A stretch of DNA of 64,000 nucleotides from Terriglobus saanensis SP1PR4. Its GTDB lineage: Bacteria > Acidobacteriota > Terriglobia > Terriglobales > Acidobacteriaceae. The stretch spans positions 1,674,001 to 1,738,000 of the forward strand of contig NC_014963.1 of NCBI RefSeq assembly GCF_000179915.2, written 5' to 3'. Numbering within the stretch: position 1 is the first letter of the stretch; each line of letters starts with the position of its first letter. The notes beneath the pieces are model-generated. The model did no database searches. It saw only the letters and a list, made by a program, of their open reading frames with translations, and was not told the origin of the DNA. A program made the translations under genes and the position numbers. Below, in pieces: positions 53,081 through 60,823 of the stretch.

Positions 53081-55156
53081 TTGCATAAGGGACACATCAT
53101 CTTCAAACGATTGCTTGCGGTACTCCTGGGTGCTGGTCTTTTCATAACGGCAGAGGTTCATGCTCACGCGGAAGACGTGCGGTTTGTGAATACACTGATG
53201 CCGCAACCTTCACAGCTGCGCCTCTCTACTGGCCCCGCAAAGATATCGCCGGAGATGAAGACGACCCTGCATGGCTCTAGCAATCCTCTCCTGCAGCAGG
53301 CCACCCGCCGCGCACTGGATCGTCTTGAAAGTATGACGCAGGTCCTGATCGACAAGAACCTGCAACCCACTGACACGGCGACCCTCGACATCGCGGTCGA
53401 AGACGTCACGGCCACACATCCTGTTCTGCAGATGGATGAGAGCTATTCGCTCGACGTACAGAGCGGCAAGGTCAGCCTCCACGCAAAGACGGTCTTCGGA
53501 GCGATGCATGGACTGGAGACCCTTCTACAGCTCGTGCAGACCCAAGGGACCGACTTCTTCTTTCCTGCTGTGCACATCGCGGACACGCCCCGCTTCCCAT
53601 GGCGTGGCTTGATGCTCGACCCAGGGCGGCGTTTTCTTTCCGTAGAGGAGATTCTTCGCACGCTCGATGGCATGGCTGCTGTGAAGCTGAACGTACTCCA
53701 CTGGCACCTCACCGAAGACCAGGGCTTTCGCATCGAGAGCAAGCGCTTTCCCAAGCTGCACGAACTAGGTTCCGAGGGCCAGTACTACACGCAGGAACAA
53801 GTACGACAGATCATCCAGTACGCCTCCGCGCGTGGAATCCGGATTGTGCCGGAATTTGATATGCCAGGACATTCCACCTCGTGGTTCGTCGGCTATCCCG
53901 AACTCGCCGCTCAGCCTGGGCCATATCACGTCGAACATGTAAACCATATCTTCAATGCGGTTATGGACCCCACGCGCGATTCCACCTATAAATTTCTCGA
54001 CACATTCTTTGGAGAGATGGCTGTGCTCTTCCCGGACGAGTACATGCACATCGGTGGAGACGAGAGCAACGGCAAGGATTGGAGTGCCAATCCAGCGATC
54101 GTCCGATTCATGCAGCAGCACAATCTGAAAGACAGCAAAGCGCTGCAGGCGTACTTCAATCTCCGTGTCCAGGTACTGTTGAAGAAGCATGGCAAGCAGA
54201 TGGTCGGGTGGGATGAGATTCTTCAACCAGAGCTCGCGCAGGACGTCGTCATTCAGAACTGGCACGGGTCCGAGTTCCTGATCAACGGTGCACGCCAAGG
54301 GCACCGCGGAATCTTCTCGAAACCCTACTACCTGGATCACATGTATTCCGCCGCAGAGATGTATGCAGCTGACCCGCTACCTGAGGGCAGTCCGCTCTCT
54401 GCTGCAGAAGCGAAGCTGGTCCTGGGTGGCGAAGCCTGTATGTGGGGCGAACAGATTGCCACGCTGACTGCGGACTCACGAATCTGGCCGCGCGCTGCCG
54501 CTGTGGCAGAGCGTCTCTGGTCTCCGATGACGATACGCGATACCGAAGATATGTACCGGCGTTTGGAGGTTACGTCTCTGCGTCTGGATGCACTGGGCAT
54601 CACACATCTCTCGACGCCGCAACGCGGCCTGAGACAACTCGCGGGAAGTGATGCGGGTGCGGCGAAACTTGCGTTCTTTACCTCGTTGCTACAGCCCGTG
54701 GATTTTCACGAGCGGGGAAAGGAGCAGCACACCTCGCCGCTCACTCCCATAGGACGTCTGGTGGATTTTACGACTTCGGACCCGCCATCACGGCGTCTCC
54801 TCGACGCGCAGATCCACGCCTATCTTCAGGCTACCGATCCCAGGATGCGCGAGATGCACCGCGAGGAGTTGATGGATACTTTCTTCCGCTGGCTGGAAGT
54901 ATCGTCGGACTTGAATACTCTGGCCGCAAACCACCCTCTGATCGCTGAAGTCAGAGTACGTCGCGAAGAGCTGCCAGCCCTTGCCTCTCTGGGAATTCAG
55001 TCCATCGGCTATCTCGAATCGCACACCATGCCTTCAGCGGAATGGACAGCCGCACAGACAGGGCTTTTGAGCAGAGCGGCAGAGCATAAGGAACTTGTGG
55101 ACTATGTGGTCCTCGATTCGCTCAGTGTCCTTTTGAACGCGACCTCCAGGCCGTAA
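53081..55156 (+). CDS. GH20 beta-N-acetylhexosaminidase, secreted
   Basis: About 691 residues from TTG 53081, preceded by GGAGGA at a spacing of seven; ATG 53054 lacks such a site. A signal peptide ends HAHAED. The small GH20b domain (~30-165) precedes the catalytic barrel with HWHLTEDQGFRIESKRFPKL, PEFDMPGHSTSW, and the catalytic Asp-Glu pair in HIGGDESNGKDW; later ligands are MVGWDEIL, NWHGSE and CMWGEQI. The family removes terminal beta-GlcNAc or beta-GalNAc by substrate-assisted catalysis. Within this locus it would act with GH109 on GalNAc-containing glycans. A C-terminal ~170-residue extension beyond the barrel has no recognisable domain. It is transcribed divergently from the receptor operon. 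Confidence 0.92.
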   Translation: MHKGHIIFKRLLAVLLGAGLFITAEVHAHAEDVRFVNTLMPQPSQLRLSTGPAKISPEMKTTLHGSSNPLLQQATRRALDRLESMTQVLIDKNLQPTDTATLDIAVEDVTATHPVLQMDESYSLDVQSGKVSLHAKTVFGAMHGLETLLQLVQTQGTDFFFPAVHIADTPRFPWRGLMLDPGRRFLSVEEILRTLDGMAAVKLNVLHWHLTEDQGFRIESKRFPKLHELGSEGQYYTQEQVRQIIQYASARGIRIVPEFDMPGHSTSWFVGYPELAAQPGPYHVEHVNHIFNAVMDPTRDSTYKFLDTFFGEMAVLFPDEYMHIGGDESNGKDWSANPAIVRFMQQHNLKDSKALQAYFNLRVQVLLKKHGKQMVGWDEILQPELAQDVVIQNWHGSEFLINGARQGHRGIFSKPYYLDHMYSAAEMYAADPLPEGSPLSAAEAKLVLGGEACMWGEQIATLTADSRIWPRAAAVAERLWSPMTIRDTEDMYRRLEVTSLRLDALGITHLSTPQRGLRQLAGSDAGAAKLAFFTSLLQPVDFHERGKEQHTSPLTPIGRLVDFTTSDPPSRRLLDAQIHAYLQATDPRMREMHREELMDTFFRWLEVSSDLNTLAANHPLIAEVRVRREELPALASLGIQSIGYLESHTMPSAEWTAAQTGLLSRAAEHKELVDYVVLDSLSVLLNATSRP

Positions 55157-55285
55157 GGTATCGTTGCGGCCGGTCATCCTGAAGTTGTGGCTGGTCTTCG
55201 CCAGCAGCTAATACGGATTCGTATACAGGGACTTAGCTAACTCTGCGTTGCCCTCAACGTCAGAGCATATGATGGAGACAACCTT

Positions 55286-56089
55286 ATGAAGAAAGCCGAT
55301 GCAAAGGTGCCAAGCGCCGCCAATCCCATGCTCATTGAGGAAAGGCGCCAACACGTTCTCGCCACGATCCAACGGGAAGGACGTGTACTGGTCTCAGAGA
55401 TAGCGGAAGAGTTGAATATCTCTCGCATCACGATCCGCAAGGATCTGGATCATCTGGAAGCCAGGGGCCTGGTGCAGCGCACCCATGGTGGAGCACTGGC
55501 GCCGCAGGTGGGATCTCTTCTCGATCCGTCGCTGCAGGAGAAAGAGCAGCATCAACTCCAGGAAAAACAGAGGATCGCATCCGCAGCGGTGAAGCTCGTG
55601 GAAGAAGGCCAGTGTGTTCTTCTGGATTCCGGCACTACCACCACGGCCATCGCGCGCGCGCTTAGAGGATTCTCCAAACTGACAGTGGTGACTAACGCCG
55701 TCAACATTGCCGCAGAACTTACTGGCACGAACTTTGATGTGATCCTGACTGGCGGCATGTTACGCAAGAACTCGTTTTCCCTCGTCGGTCCCCAGGCCGA
55801 AGATGTACTCCGAGAGATCAACGCCGACATCCTGTTTCTCGGGGTGGATGGCTTCGACCCACGCATCGGTGTCACCACGCCGAACGTGCTGGAATCGCGC
55901 GTGAATCGGGCCATGGTGAAGGCGGCCCGAAAGATTGTCGCAGTGTGCGACTCCACAAAATTCACTCACCGTAGCTTTGCGTTGATTGTTCCGCCGTCAG
56001 CGATTCATACCGTGATTACGGATTCGCGTCTCTCCGCGGAAGATGCGCAGACGCTGCGCAATGGCGGCATCGAAGTCATTCTGGTCTGA
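55286..56089 (+). CDS. DeoR-family repressor, AgaR/GlpR-like
   Basis: 267 residues. An N-terminal helix-turn-helix (~20-75) with EERRQHVLATIQREGRVLVSEIAEELNIS and RITIRKDLDHLEARGLVQRTHGGA is followed by the DeoR C-terminal sugar-phosphate sensor with CVLLDSGTTTTAIARAL, VTNAVNIAAEL and DILFLGVDGFDPRIGVTTPNVLESRVNRAMV. These repressors usually respond to phosphorylated intermediates. Position in the sugar locus suggests it controls the cluster. It converges with the kinase gene. The 130 bases upstream contain ATACG-GATT-CGTAT (about 55212-55225), an imperfect palindrome, but no TTTCGTT heptamer. Confidence 0.9.
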   Translation: MKKADAKVPSAANPMLIEERRQHVLATIQREGRVLVSEIAEELNISRITIRKDLDHLEARGLVQRTHGGALAPQVGSLLDPSLQEKEQHQLQEKQRIASAAVKLVEEGQCVLLDSGTTTTAIARALRGFSKLTVVTNAVNIAAELTGTNFDVILTGGMLRKNSFSLVGPQAEDVLREINADILFLGVDGFDPRIGVTTPNVLESRVNRAMVKAARKIVAVCDSTKFTHRSFALIVPPSAIHTVITDSRLSAEDAQTLRNGGIEVILV

Positions 56090-56096
56090 CCTTCGT

Positions 56097-57038
56097 TTAG
56101 TCGAGGAGAGCCGTTTCGGTATGCGCGGCGAAGAAGCTTTGCATGAGCTCTGCATCGCGGTAGGATTCGGTGCCGCCTGGACGGAGCGTCGAAAATGCAG
56201 CCGCAAAATTGCCCATCGCAGCGCACTCCGCGAGAGGTTTCTTCGCGAGATATCCTTTGAGAAAGCCCGCGTTGTAACTATCCCCGGCTCCAATGGTATC
56301 GACTGGCACCACTTGAGGCGGCGGAACGGACCAGCGTTGTTCGCCGGCCTGCACAATCGAACCGCGCCCGCCGCACTTCACCGCCACGATACTCACGCGC
56401 TTCGCCAGACGCGCGATGGCCTCGTCCAGATCCTCGGTCTGGGCCATGCGCTTGGCCTCATCTTCGTTGGGCAGGAGTACATCCACGCAGTCCAACATTT
56501 CGTCCAGAGGTGCGCCCCATCTGTCCTCCGGGTCGTCGTTCGTATCGAGCGAGATAGTCAAGCCTTTCCCCGAGAGCTCTCGGCACAGTGCAGGCAGACC
56601 GGCCTGCAGTCCCTTCTGTAGGAAGAGAGAAGAGACATGAAAGTGGCGACTGTCTGCTACAAAATCGACATCGACATCGCTCACCGTCATCTCTGCCATC
56701 GTTCCAAGATAGGTAAGAATATGCCGCGTCGCACCATGATGCAGCAGGAGTGTGACCCCTGTCTGCGAGCCTGAAGCGAAGGTCGTACGGGACACATCCA
56801 CGCCCGCCACACGTAACCGCTCGAGCGCGATCTCTCCCAGCGGATCGCTTCCAACACGCGTTACAAATCCTACTTTGGCACCCAGAACAGACAGATTATG
56901 CGCAAGGATTGCTGATGAGCTTCCAAGGGTCAGCCGAAAATCATTCGCGAGCAACTCTCGGTCCACAGGCATCTGCTCGGCAAGCCCGTAAAGAATCAAG
57001 TCGAGATTAATCTCTCCGGCAATCGTTACATCGAACAT
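56097..57038 (-). CDS. PfkB-family carbohydrate kinase
   Basis: 313 residues from ATG 57038, ten bases after the upstream stop. The ribokinase fold shows IAGEINLDLILYG, LGSSSAILAHNLSVLGAKVGFVTRVGSDPLGEIAL, a substrate-lid region, and the C-terminal PfkB signature DTIGAGDSYNAGFLKGYL with the catalytic Asp (in GAGD) and the anion hole. In GalNAc pathways PfkB-type kinases phosphorylate tagatose-6-phosphate (LacC/AgaC-like), but other sugars, including GalNAc itself or galactosamine, are possible; specificity cannot be read from sequence. It is third in the AgaZ-AgaS-kinase series on the minus strand. Confidence 0.85.
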   Translation of the reverse strand: MFDVTIAGEINLDLILYGLAEQMPVDRELLANDFRLTLGSSSAILAHNLSVLGAKVGFVTRVGSDPLGEIALERLRVAGVDVSRTTFASGSQTGVTLLLHHGATRHILTYLGTMAEMTVSDVDVDFVADSRHFHVSSLFLQKGLQAGLPALCRELSGKGLTISLDTNDDPEDRWGAPLDEMLDCVDVLLPNEDEAKRMAQTEDLDEAIARLAKRVSIVAVKCGGRGSIVQAGEQRWSVPPPQVVPVDTIGAGDSYNAGFLKGYLAKKPLAECAAMGNFAAAFSTLRPGGTESYRDAELMQSFFAAHTETALLD

Positions 57039-57048
57039 GCTCAAACCT

Positions 57049-58095
57049 TCAGATCGTGACAACGCGGTTGAGATTTTTCGGGTTGTCCGGATCCAGACCC
57101 TTCTCCAAACCACGATAGCTGCCGAGCAGCTGTCCCCACAAGACGTAGACGATGATCCGCGCGAGCTCTGGTACCGGCAGACTAAGTTCGATGAGAAGAT
57201 CTGCTGTTTCACGGAGCGTCTCCGAAGCAGAGTTCGCCACGGCGAAGATTGTTCCGCCTAGTTCCTTCATCTCTACCAGCACCGAAATCTCGCTCTCGTA
57301 GCCGGATTCGGAGATAAGGCCGCCCACCATCGCTTTACCGTCCACGACGGATTTCGGCCCGTGGCGAAACTCCAACGTGTGGAAGTATTGCGCATAGCTC
57401 GAAGAAGACTCCATGACCTTCAAAGCGGTTTCGGAAGCGATTGCGTAAAGAGGTCCTTGGCCGAGAAAAGCAAAATCCTCAAAGTCCTGTTTGGCGAACT
57501 GCTCAATCCGCGGTCCATAAATTTTCAGCAGGCGTTCGGTATGCTCCGGCAAGGTACGCAGAGCGAAGAGGAACGCGTCGTCGCCTGCGATAGAGGCAGC
57601 CAGATACTGAAGAGCCATCAGCATCGAGGTAAAAGAGGAGGTCATCACCGTGCTTTCCTCGATGACGGGTAGCTTCAACGTCCGAGGGCTGAGACGTTCC
57701 AGTTCGCGTCCATCGCACGTAACGGCCAAAAACTCCATGGAGCGGCCCTGAAGATACTCAGCCACGTGCAGCACTTCAGAGGTGTGACCGGAGCGCGAGA
57801 TCAGGACGGGAAAATAATTGGAAGTGTCGTCAGGAAATACGAGAGAGGGGAAGAGCAGGATTTCAGAGGCTGGTACGGCCCGGGTCTTCACGCTGAGCAA
57901 TGTGGTGAAGCTGGCAGCTGCCGCCTGCGCAAGATAATAACTGGTACCGCAACCTACGAAAACCCATTCCGTCTGGCGTGGATCTTTGCCCTGCACCAGT
58001 GAGGTCAGGTCGAAGTTTTCCAGCATGTCCAGGCAGTCTTGCCAGACCTTAGGCTGTCCATAAATCTCTAAAACCGTTTTTACATCCTGTCGCAT
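57049..58095 (-). CDS. agaS: AgaS-type SIS-domain sugar-phosphate deaminase/isomerase
   Basis: About 348 residues with two SIS domains. The first has EWVFVGCGTSYYLAQAAAASF and PVLISRSGHTSEVLHVAEYL; the second has FAFLGQGPLYAIASETALKVMES, then HTLEFRHGPKSVVDGKAMV and the C-terminal NLNRVVTI. Segments ETALKVME and EFRHGPKSVVD match E. coli AgaS (galactosamine-6-phosphate deaminase) in order as I recall it. It would convert galactosamine-6-phosphate to tagatose-6-phosphate plus ammonia. The start is ATG 58095, after AGGTG; GTG 58101 is possible. It is followed ten bases later by the PfkB kinase, and preceded by a 191-base gap holding a palindrome. Confidence 0.83.
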   Translation of the reverse strand: MRQDVKTVLEIYGQPKVWQDCLDMLENFDLTSLVQGKDPRQTEWVFVGCGTSYYLAQAAAASFTTLLSVKTRAVPASEILLFPSLVFPDDTSNYFPVLISRSGHTSEVLHVAEYLQGRSMEFLAVTCDGRELERLSPRTLKLPVIEESTVMTSSFTSMLMALQYLAASIAGDDAFLFALRTLPEHTERLLKIYGPRIEQFAKQDFEDFAFLGQGPLYAIASETALKVMESSSSYAQYFHTLEFRHGPKSVVDGKAMVGGLISESGYESEISVLVEMKELGGTIFAVANSASETLRETADLLIELSLPVPELARIIVYVLWGQLLGSYRGLEKGLDPDNPKNLNRVVTI

Positions 58096-58286
58096 GTTCA
58101 CCTGATTCTTTGAGCCTCATCGCAGAGGGAGCGGCTGCTTGTCCAGCAACGGACACCTCTGCAGCGCATCTATGATCTATCATAGCATCTATAACGAAAT
58201 GTAAAGATGTAAAAAATAACTTCTTATCGGACAAAGCATTACTTGAACGATGCCAAAACGCCCTTCTTTTCCGGGCGGAGCTGGTT
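58096..58286. promoter_or_regulatory. Upstream region of agaS-like gene with palindrome and direct repeat
   Basis: 191 bases between the AgaZ-like stop and the AgaS-like start. A perfect palindrome CTATGAT-CT-ATCATAG (58170-58185) overlaps a direct repeat GCATCTAT (58166-58173 and 58185-58192, 19 bases apart). A cluster heptamer (AACGAAA, 58193-58199) follows immediately. This suggests the AgaS-kinase pair has its own promoter and operator. No terminator for AgaZ is clear. Confidence 0.5.
58193..58199 (-). promoter_or_regulatory. Candidate DeoR/AgaR operator copy 3
   Basis: AACGAAA within ATAACGAAATGTAAAG; the reverse strand reads TTTACATTTCGTTAT. It lies next to the palindrome 58170-58185, upstream of the AgaS-like gene. 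Confidence 0.4.
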
Positions 58287-59567
58287 TTATTCGGAAGCGG
58301 GAAAACAAGCGGCGGCATACGGCTTAAGCGCTTCTCGGATGCTGTAGAGGATCAGATCCACTGGTCTTTTCGAAAGCATTCTCGCGCGGACGACTTTGTA
58401 GTGTTCGGGCATCTGCGCACTCAAGAGTGTCTCCGGTATGGAGAGGGAATTCAGATTGGAGATGAGCAGATCGGTCGCCTTCTGCACGCTCGGATGTCCC
58501 CAGTAATAACGTATGCGGTCGCTATAGCTGTACCTGCGAAGGAGCCGTTGCTCTTCCGGGCTCCCGTGGTAATGGCTCACCCAGTCCTTCGGATCGGAGA
58601 CCATGGCTTCCTCCACGACAGAGCGTAGCGAGGAGCGCCTCTTGGGCGCGATGAGTTCGTCTTCGATCGCTGCCAGAGCGAAAATCGCCTCGCGCATGGC
58701 AAACGTCAGCGCTGGCCCGACCTTCAGAATGGCAAATCCATCGAGCACGAGATCACGATAGGCTGCGGGCTTTTGATAATCCGTGGAGTGCGCCTCAAAG
58801 ACGAGGCCGTCGGCAGAGTCTAGCAGCGACTTCAACTCTTCTGCTTTAGCGGGTATGTAGTCCACAACACTGTCGTGATTGAATTCGACTCCGGGCTGTA
58901 CCACCAGGCCCACCACACGAGGCCAGACGACACCCAGGCCCTGACGGTTGAAGATCTCGTGGTGAATCCGTAGCGTGTTTTCGGCAGCGGCCCGGGTCGT
59001 TACTTCAAGTTCTGTAAGAGCCTCCGTCGCACCGCCCGGGATGGGCACTTCGGTCCCGATAATGTAGACGGGCCTTTCCCCGGTGAGAGCGGCCTCTGCT
59101 GCCAGGCAAAGTTGGGCGGCGCGTTCCGCGACCACTTCGTCGGAGAGAGGCACCGTTTCTCCTGCGCACGCCATGCTCGCGTCGAGATGCAGCTTCTTAA
59201 AGCCTGCGGCCGCATACTCGGCCATCATCTCTTTGGCTAACGCCATGGCCTCCTCTGCCGGAAGCTTCTGCCAGGCGTTGGGTCCGAGGTGATCTCCCCC
59301 AAAGATGATTCGGTCCGTGGAGAGACCCTCCTCTTCCGCAATCGCAACGACCATCCGCCGGAAGTCCGCAGGACGCAGTCCTGTGTATCCCCCGTGCTGA
59401 TTGACCTGATTCGAAGTCGCTTCGATCAACAGTGGACTTTCGTCCGAGAGAGCCTGTTGAATGGCAGCGCGGATGACCCAGGGATGCGCGGAACACACGG
59501 AGTAAATGCCTCGTGCGCTGTTTGGTGTCTTTCGATTTGCGAGCAAGCTCTCCAGTAGATTGAACAT
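58287..59567 (-). CDS. GatZ/KbaZ/AgaZ-family protein
   Basis: 426 residues, close to E. coli GatZ (420). Diagnostic segments are GIYSVCSAHPWVIRAAIQQAL, LLIEATSNQVNQHGGYTGLRPADFR, IIFGGDHLGPNAWQKLPAEEAM, FKKLHLDASMACAGE and VYIIGTEVPIPGGA. In enterobacteria GatZ/KbaZ is the partner subunit of tagatose-1,6-bisphosphate aldolase (GatY/KbaY); AgaZ has also been proposed as a tagatose-6-phosphate kinase. No GatY/KbaY gene is present nearby, so a kinase or isolated-aldolase role is open. It starts the minus-strand series AgaZ, AgaS, kinase, and is divergent from the amidohydrolase across 142 bases containing a candidate operator. Confidence 0.9.
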   Translation of the reverse strand: MFNLLESLLANRKTPNSARGIYSVCSAHPWVIRAAIQQALSDESPLLIEATSNQVNQHGGYTGLRPADFRRMVVAIAEEEGLSTDRIIFGGDHLGPNAWQKLPAEEAMALAKEMMAEYAAAGFKKLHLDASMACAGETVPLSDEVVAERAAQLCLAAEAALTGERPVYIIGTEVPIPGGATEALTELEVTTRAAAENTLRIHHEIFNRQGLGVVWPRVVGLVVQPGVEFNHDSVVDYIPAKAEELKSLLDSADGLVFEAHSTDYQKPAAYRDLVLDGFAILKVGPALTFAMREAIFALAAIEDELIAPKRRSSLRSVVEEAMVSDPKDWVSHYHGSPEEQRLLRRYSYSDRIRYYWGHPSVQKATDLLISNLNSLSIPETLLSAQMPEHYKVVRARMLSKRPVDLILYSIREALKPYAAACFPASE

Positions 59568-59650
59568 TGGATATCCTCTTTCTCCGCTTCCGTCGAATAA
59601 ACAGAAGGGCCGAACTCCTCTTCCAGCATGCGCTACAATTATCGCCTAAA

Positions 59651-59673
59651 CAAAGAAAACGAAACCAAACGAT
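59651..59673 (-). promoter_or_regulatory. Candidate DeoR/AgaR operator copy 4, 5-base periodic
   Basis: The sequence CAAAGAAAACGAAACC-AAACGAT contains AACGAAA (59658-59664). On the minus strand it reads GTTTG-GTTTC-GTTTT-CTTTG, four TTT blocks at a five-base period. This closely follows the periodic TTTC/RTTTY operator described for E. coli AgaR, as I remember it. It lies between the divergent AgaZ and amidohydrolase genes, 36 bases before the latter. Confidence 0.5.
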
Positions 59674-59709
59674 ACACAGTGCTTATAGCATGACCTGGGA
59701 GGTGGCATC

Positions 59710-60768
59710 ATGGATATGACGGACAAAGACAAATTTGTAGATATGGTCAGCGCAACGGCTGAAGTAGACCTGAGACTCAGCGATTTCCATCCCCGGTCTT
59801 CTCTGCGGACGACCGTACACGCGATTGAGCGTGGCAAGTTTCCTGTCATCGATTATCACAATCATCTCGACTCCACCGATCCCAAAGAAGTGCTGTCCAT
59901 TATGGATCAGACCGGTGTGGAGCACGTGGTCAATATCACCATGCAGGTGGGCCAGAAGGCGCTCGACATCATGGACCGTTTTCATGCCGCTGCGCCGGAC
60001 CGCTTCTCCAGCATCGGTTGGATGGATTGGAGCGGAGTCGAAGGCTCGGACTTTGTGAAGGTCACCGTCGACCGCCTGCATCGCATGATCGATCACGGCG
60101 CTTGCGGTATCAAGTTCTGGAAAGACTTCGGCCTGACCCTGCGTGATTCGGAGAACAAACTCATTCGGATTGACGACGATCGGTTCGCCCCGATCTTTGA
60201 GGCCTGCGGAGATCTCGCTCTTCCCGTTATGTTCCATACCGCCGACCCGAGCGCCTTCTTTGAACCGATCGATGCGTACAACGAGCGATACGAGGAGCTG
60301 GCGGCGCATCCCGATTGGGGATTCTCTACTTCACCCGTTTCAAAACGAGACCTGTTGGAGCAGCGGAACCGGGTCATCGAACGCCATCCTGCAACGACAT
60401 TCGTAGGCGCGCACTGTGCAGAAAGCGGGGAAGATCTCGAATATCTTGCGCAGCAACTCGATCGCCTCCCGAATCTGCAGATCGATATCAGCGCGCGAAC
60501 GCCCGAACTGGGGCGGCAGCCCTATAGCGCCCGCGCCTTTTTCCTGAAATATTGTGATCGGATCCTCTTTGGAACCGACCTTCTGCCAGATACTGAGATG
60601 TATCGACTCTACTTTCGTTTTCTCGAAACTGCGGATGAGTACTTCGAGTACCCATCGCACGCCTCACGGCAGGGAAGATGGAATATCTACGGGATCTTCC
60701 TGCCGGACGATGTCCTGCGTAAGATCTATCGAGAGAATGCTCTCAAGCTTATGCCGCACCTGCGTTAA
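59710..60768 (+). CDS. Amidohydrolase family 2 protein
   Basis: 352 residues from ATG 59710, preceded by GGGAGGTGG. A TIM-barrel metal hydrolase: the N-terminal HxH motif is in VIDYHNHLDSTDPKEV, further ligands are His in LPVMFHTADPSAFF and GAHCAESGEDL, and Asp in RILFGTDLLPDTEMY near the C-terminus. This amidohydrolase_2 type decarboxylates or hydrolyses small substrates. NagA/AgaA deacetylases belong to a different amidohydrolase branch, and none is seen in the locus, so this gene is a candidate for the missing deacetylation step only by context. A short N-terminal lead (~1-50) is unusual. It is followed 56 bases later by the MFS gene. Confidence 0.83.
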   Translation: MDMTDKDKFVDMVSATAEVDLRLSDFHPRSSLRTTVHAIERGKFPVIDYHNHLDSTDPKEVLSIMDQTGVEHVVNITMQVGQKALDIMDRFHAAAPDRFSSIGWMDWSGVEGSDFVKVTVDRLHRMIDHGACGIKFWKDFGLTLRDSENKLIRIDDDRFAPIFEACGDLALPVMFHTADPSAFFEPIDAYNERYEELAAHPDWGFSTSPVSKRDLLEQRNRVIERHPATTFVGAHCAESGEDLEYLAQQLDRLPNLQIDISARTPELGRQPYSARAFFLKYCDRILFGTDLLPDTEMYRLYFRFLETADEYFEYPSHASRQGRWNIYGIFLPDDVLRKIYRENALKLMPHLR

Positions 60769-60823
60769 TGTTGCTGTTGTCCCGCACTGCTCTAAGTAGA
60801 ATCCAAGCCCGAGGCCTCCTAGA

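Noticed and set aside
58287-59567. GatZ-like protein as a complete tagatose-bisphosphate aldolase
   Set aside because: In characterised cases it is a partner of GatY/KbaY, which is not encoded here; a complete aldolase cannot be claimed.
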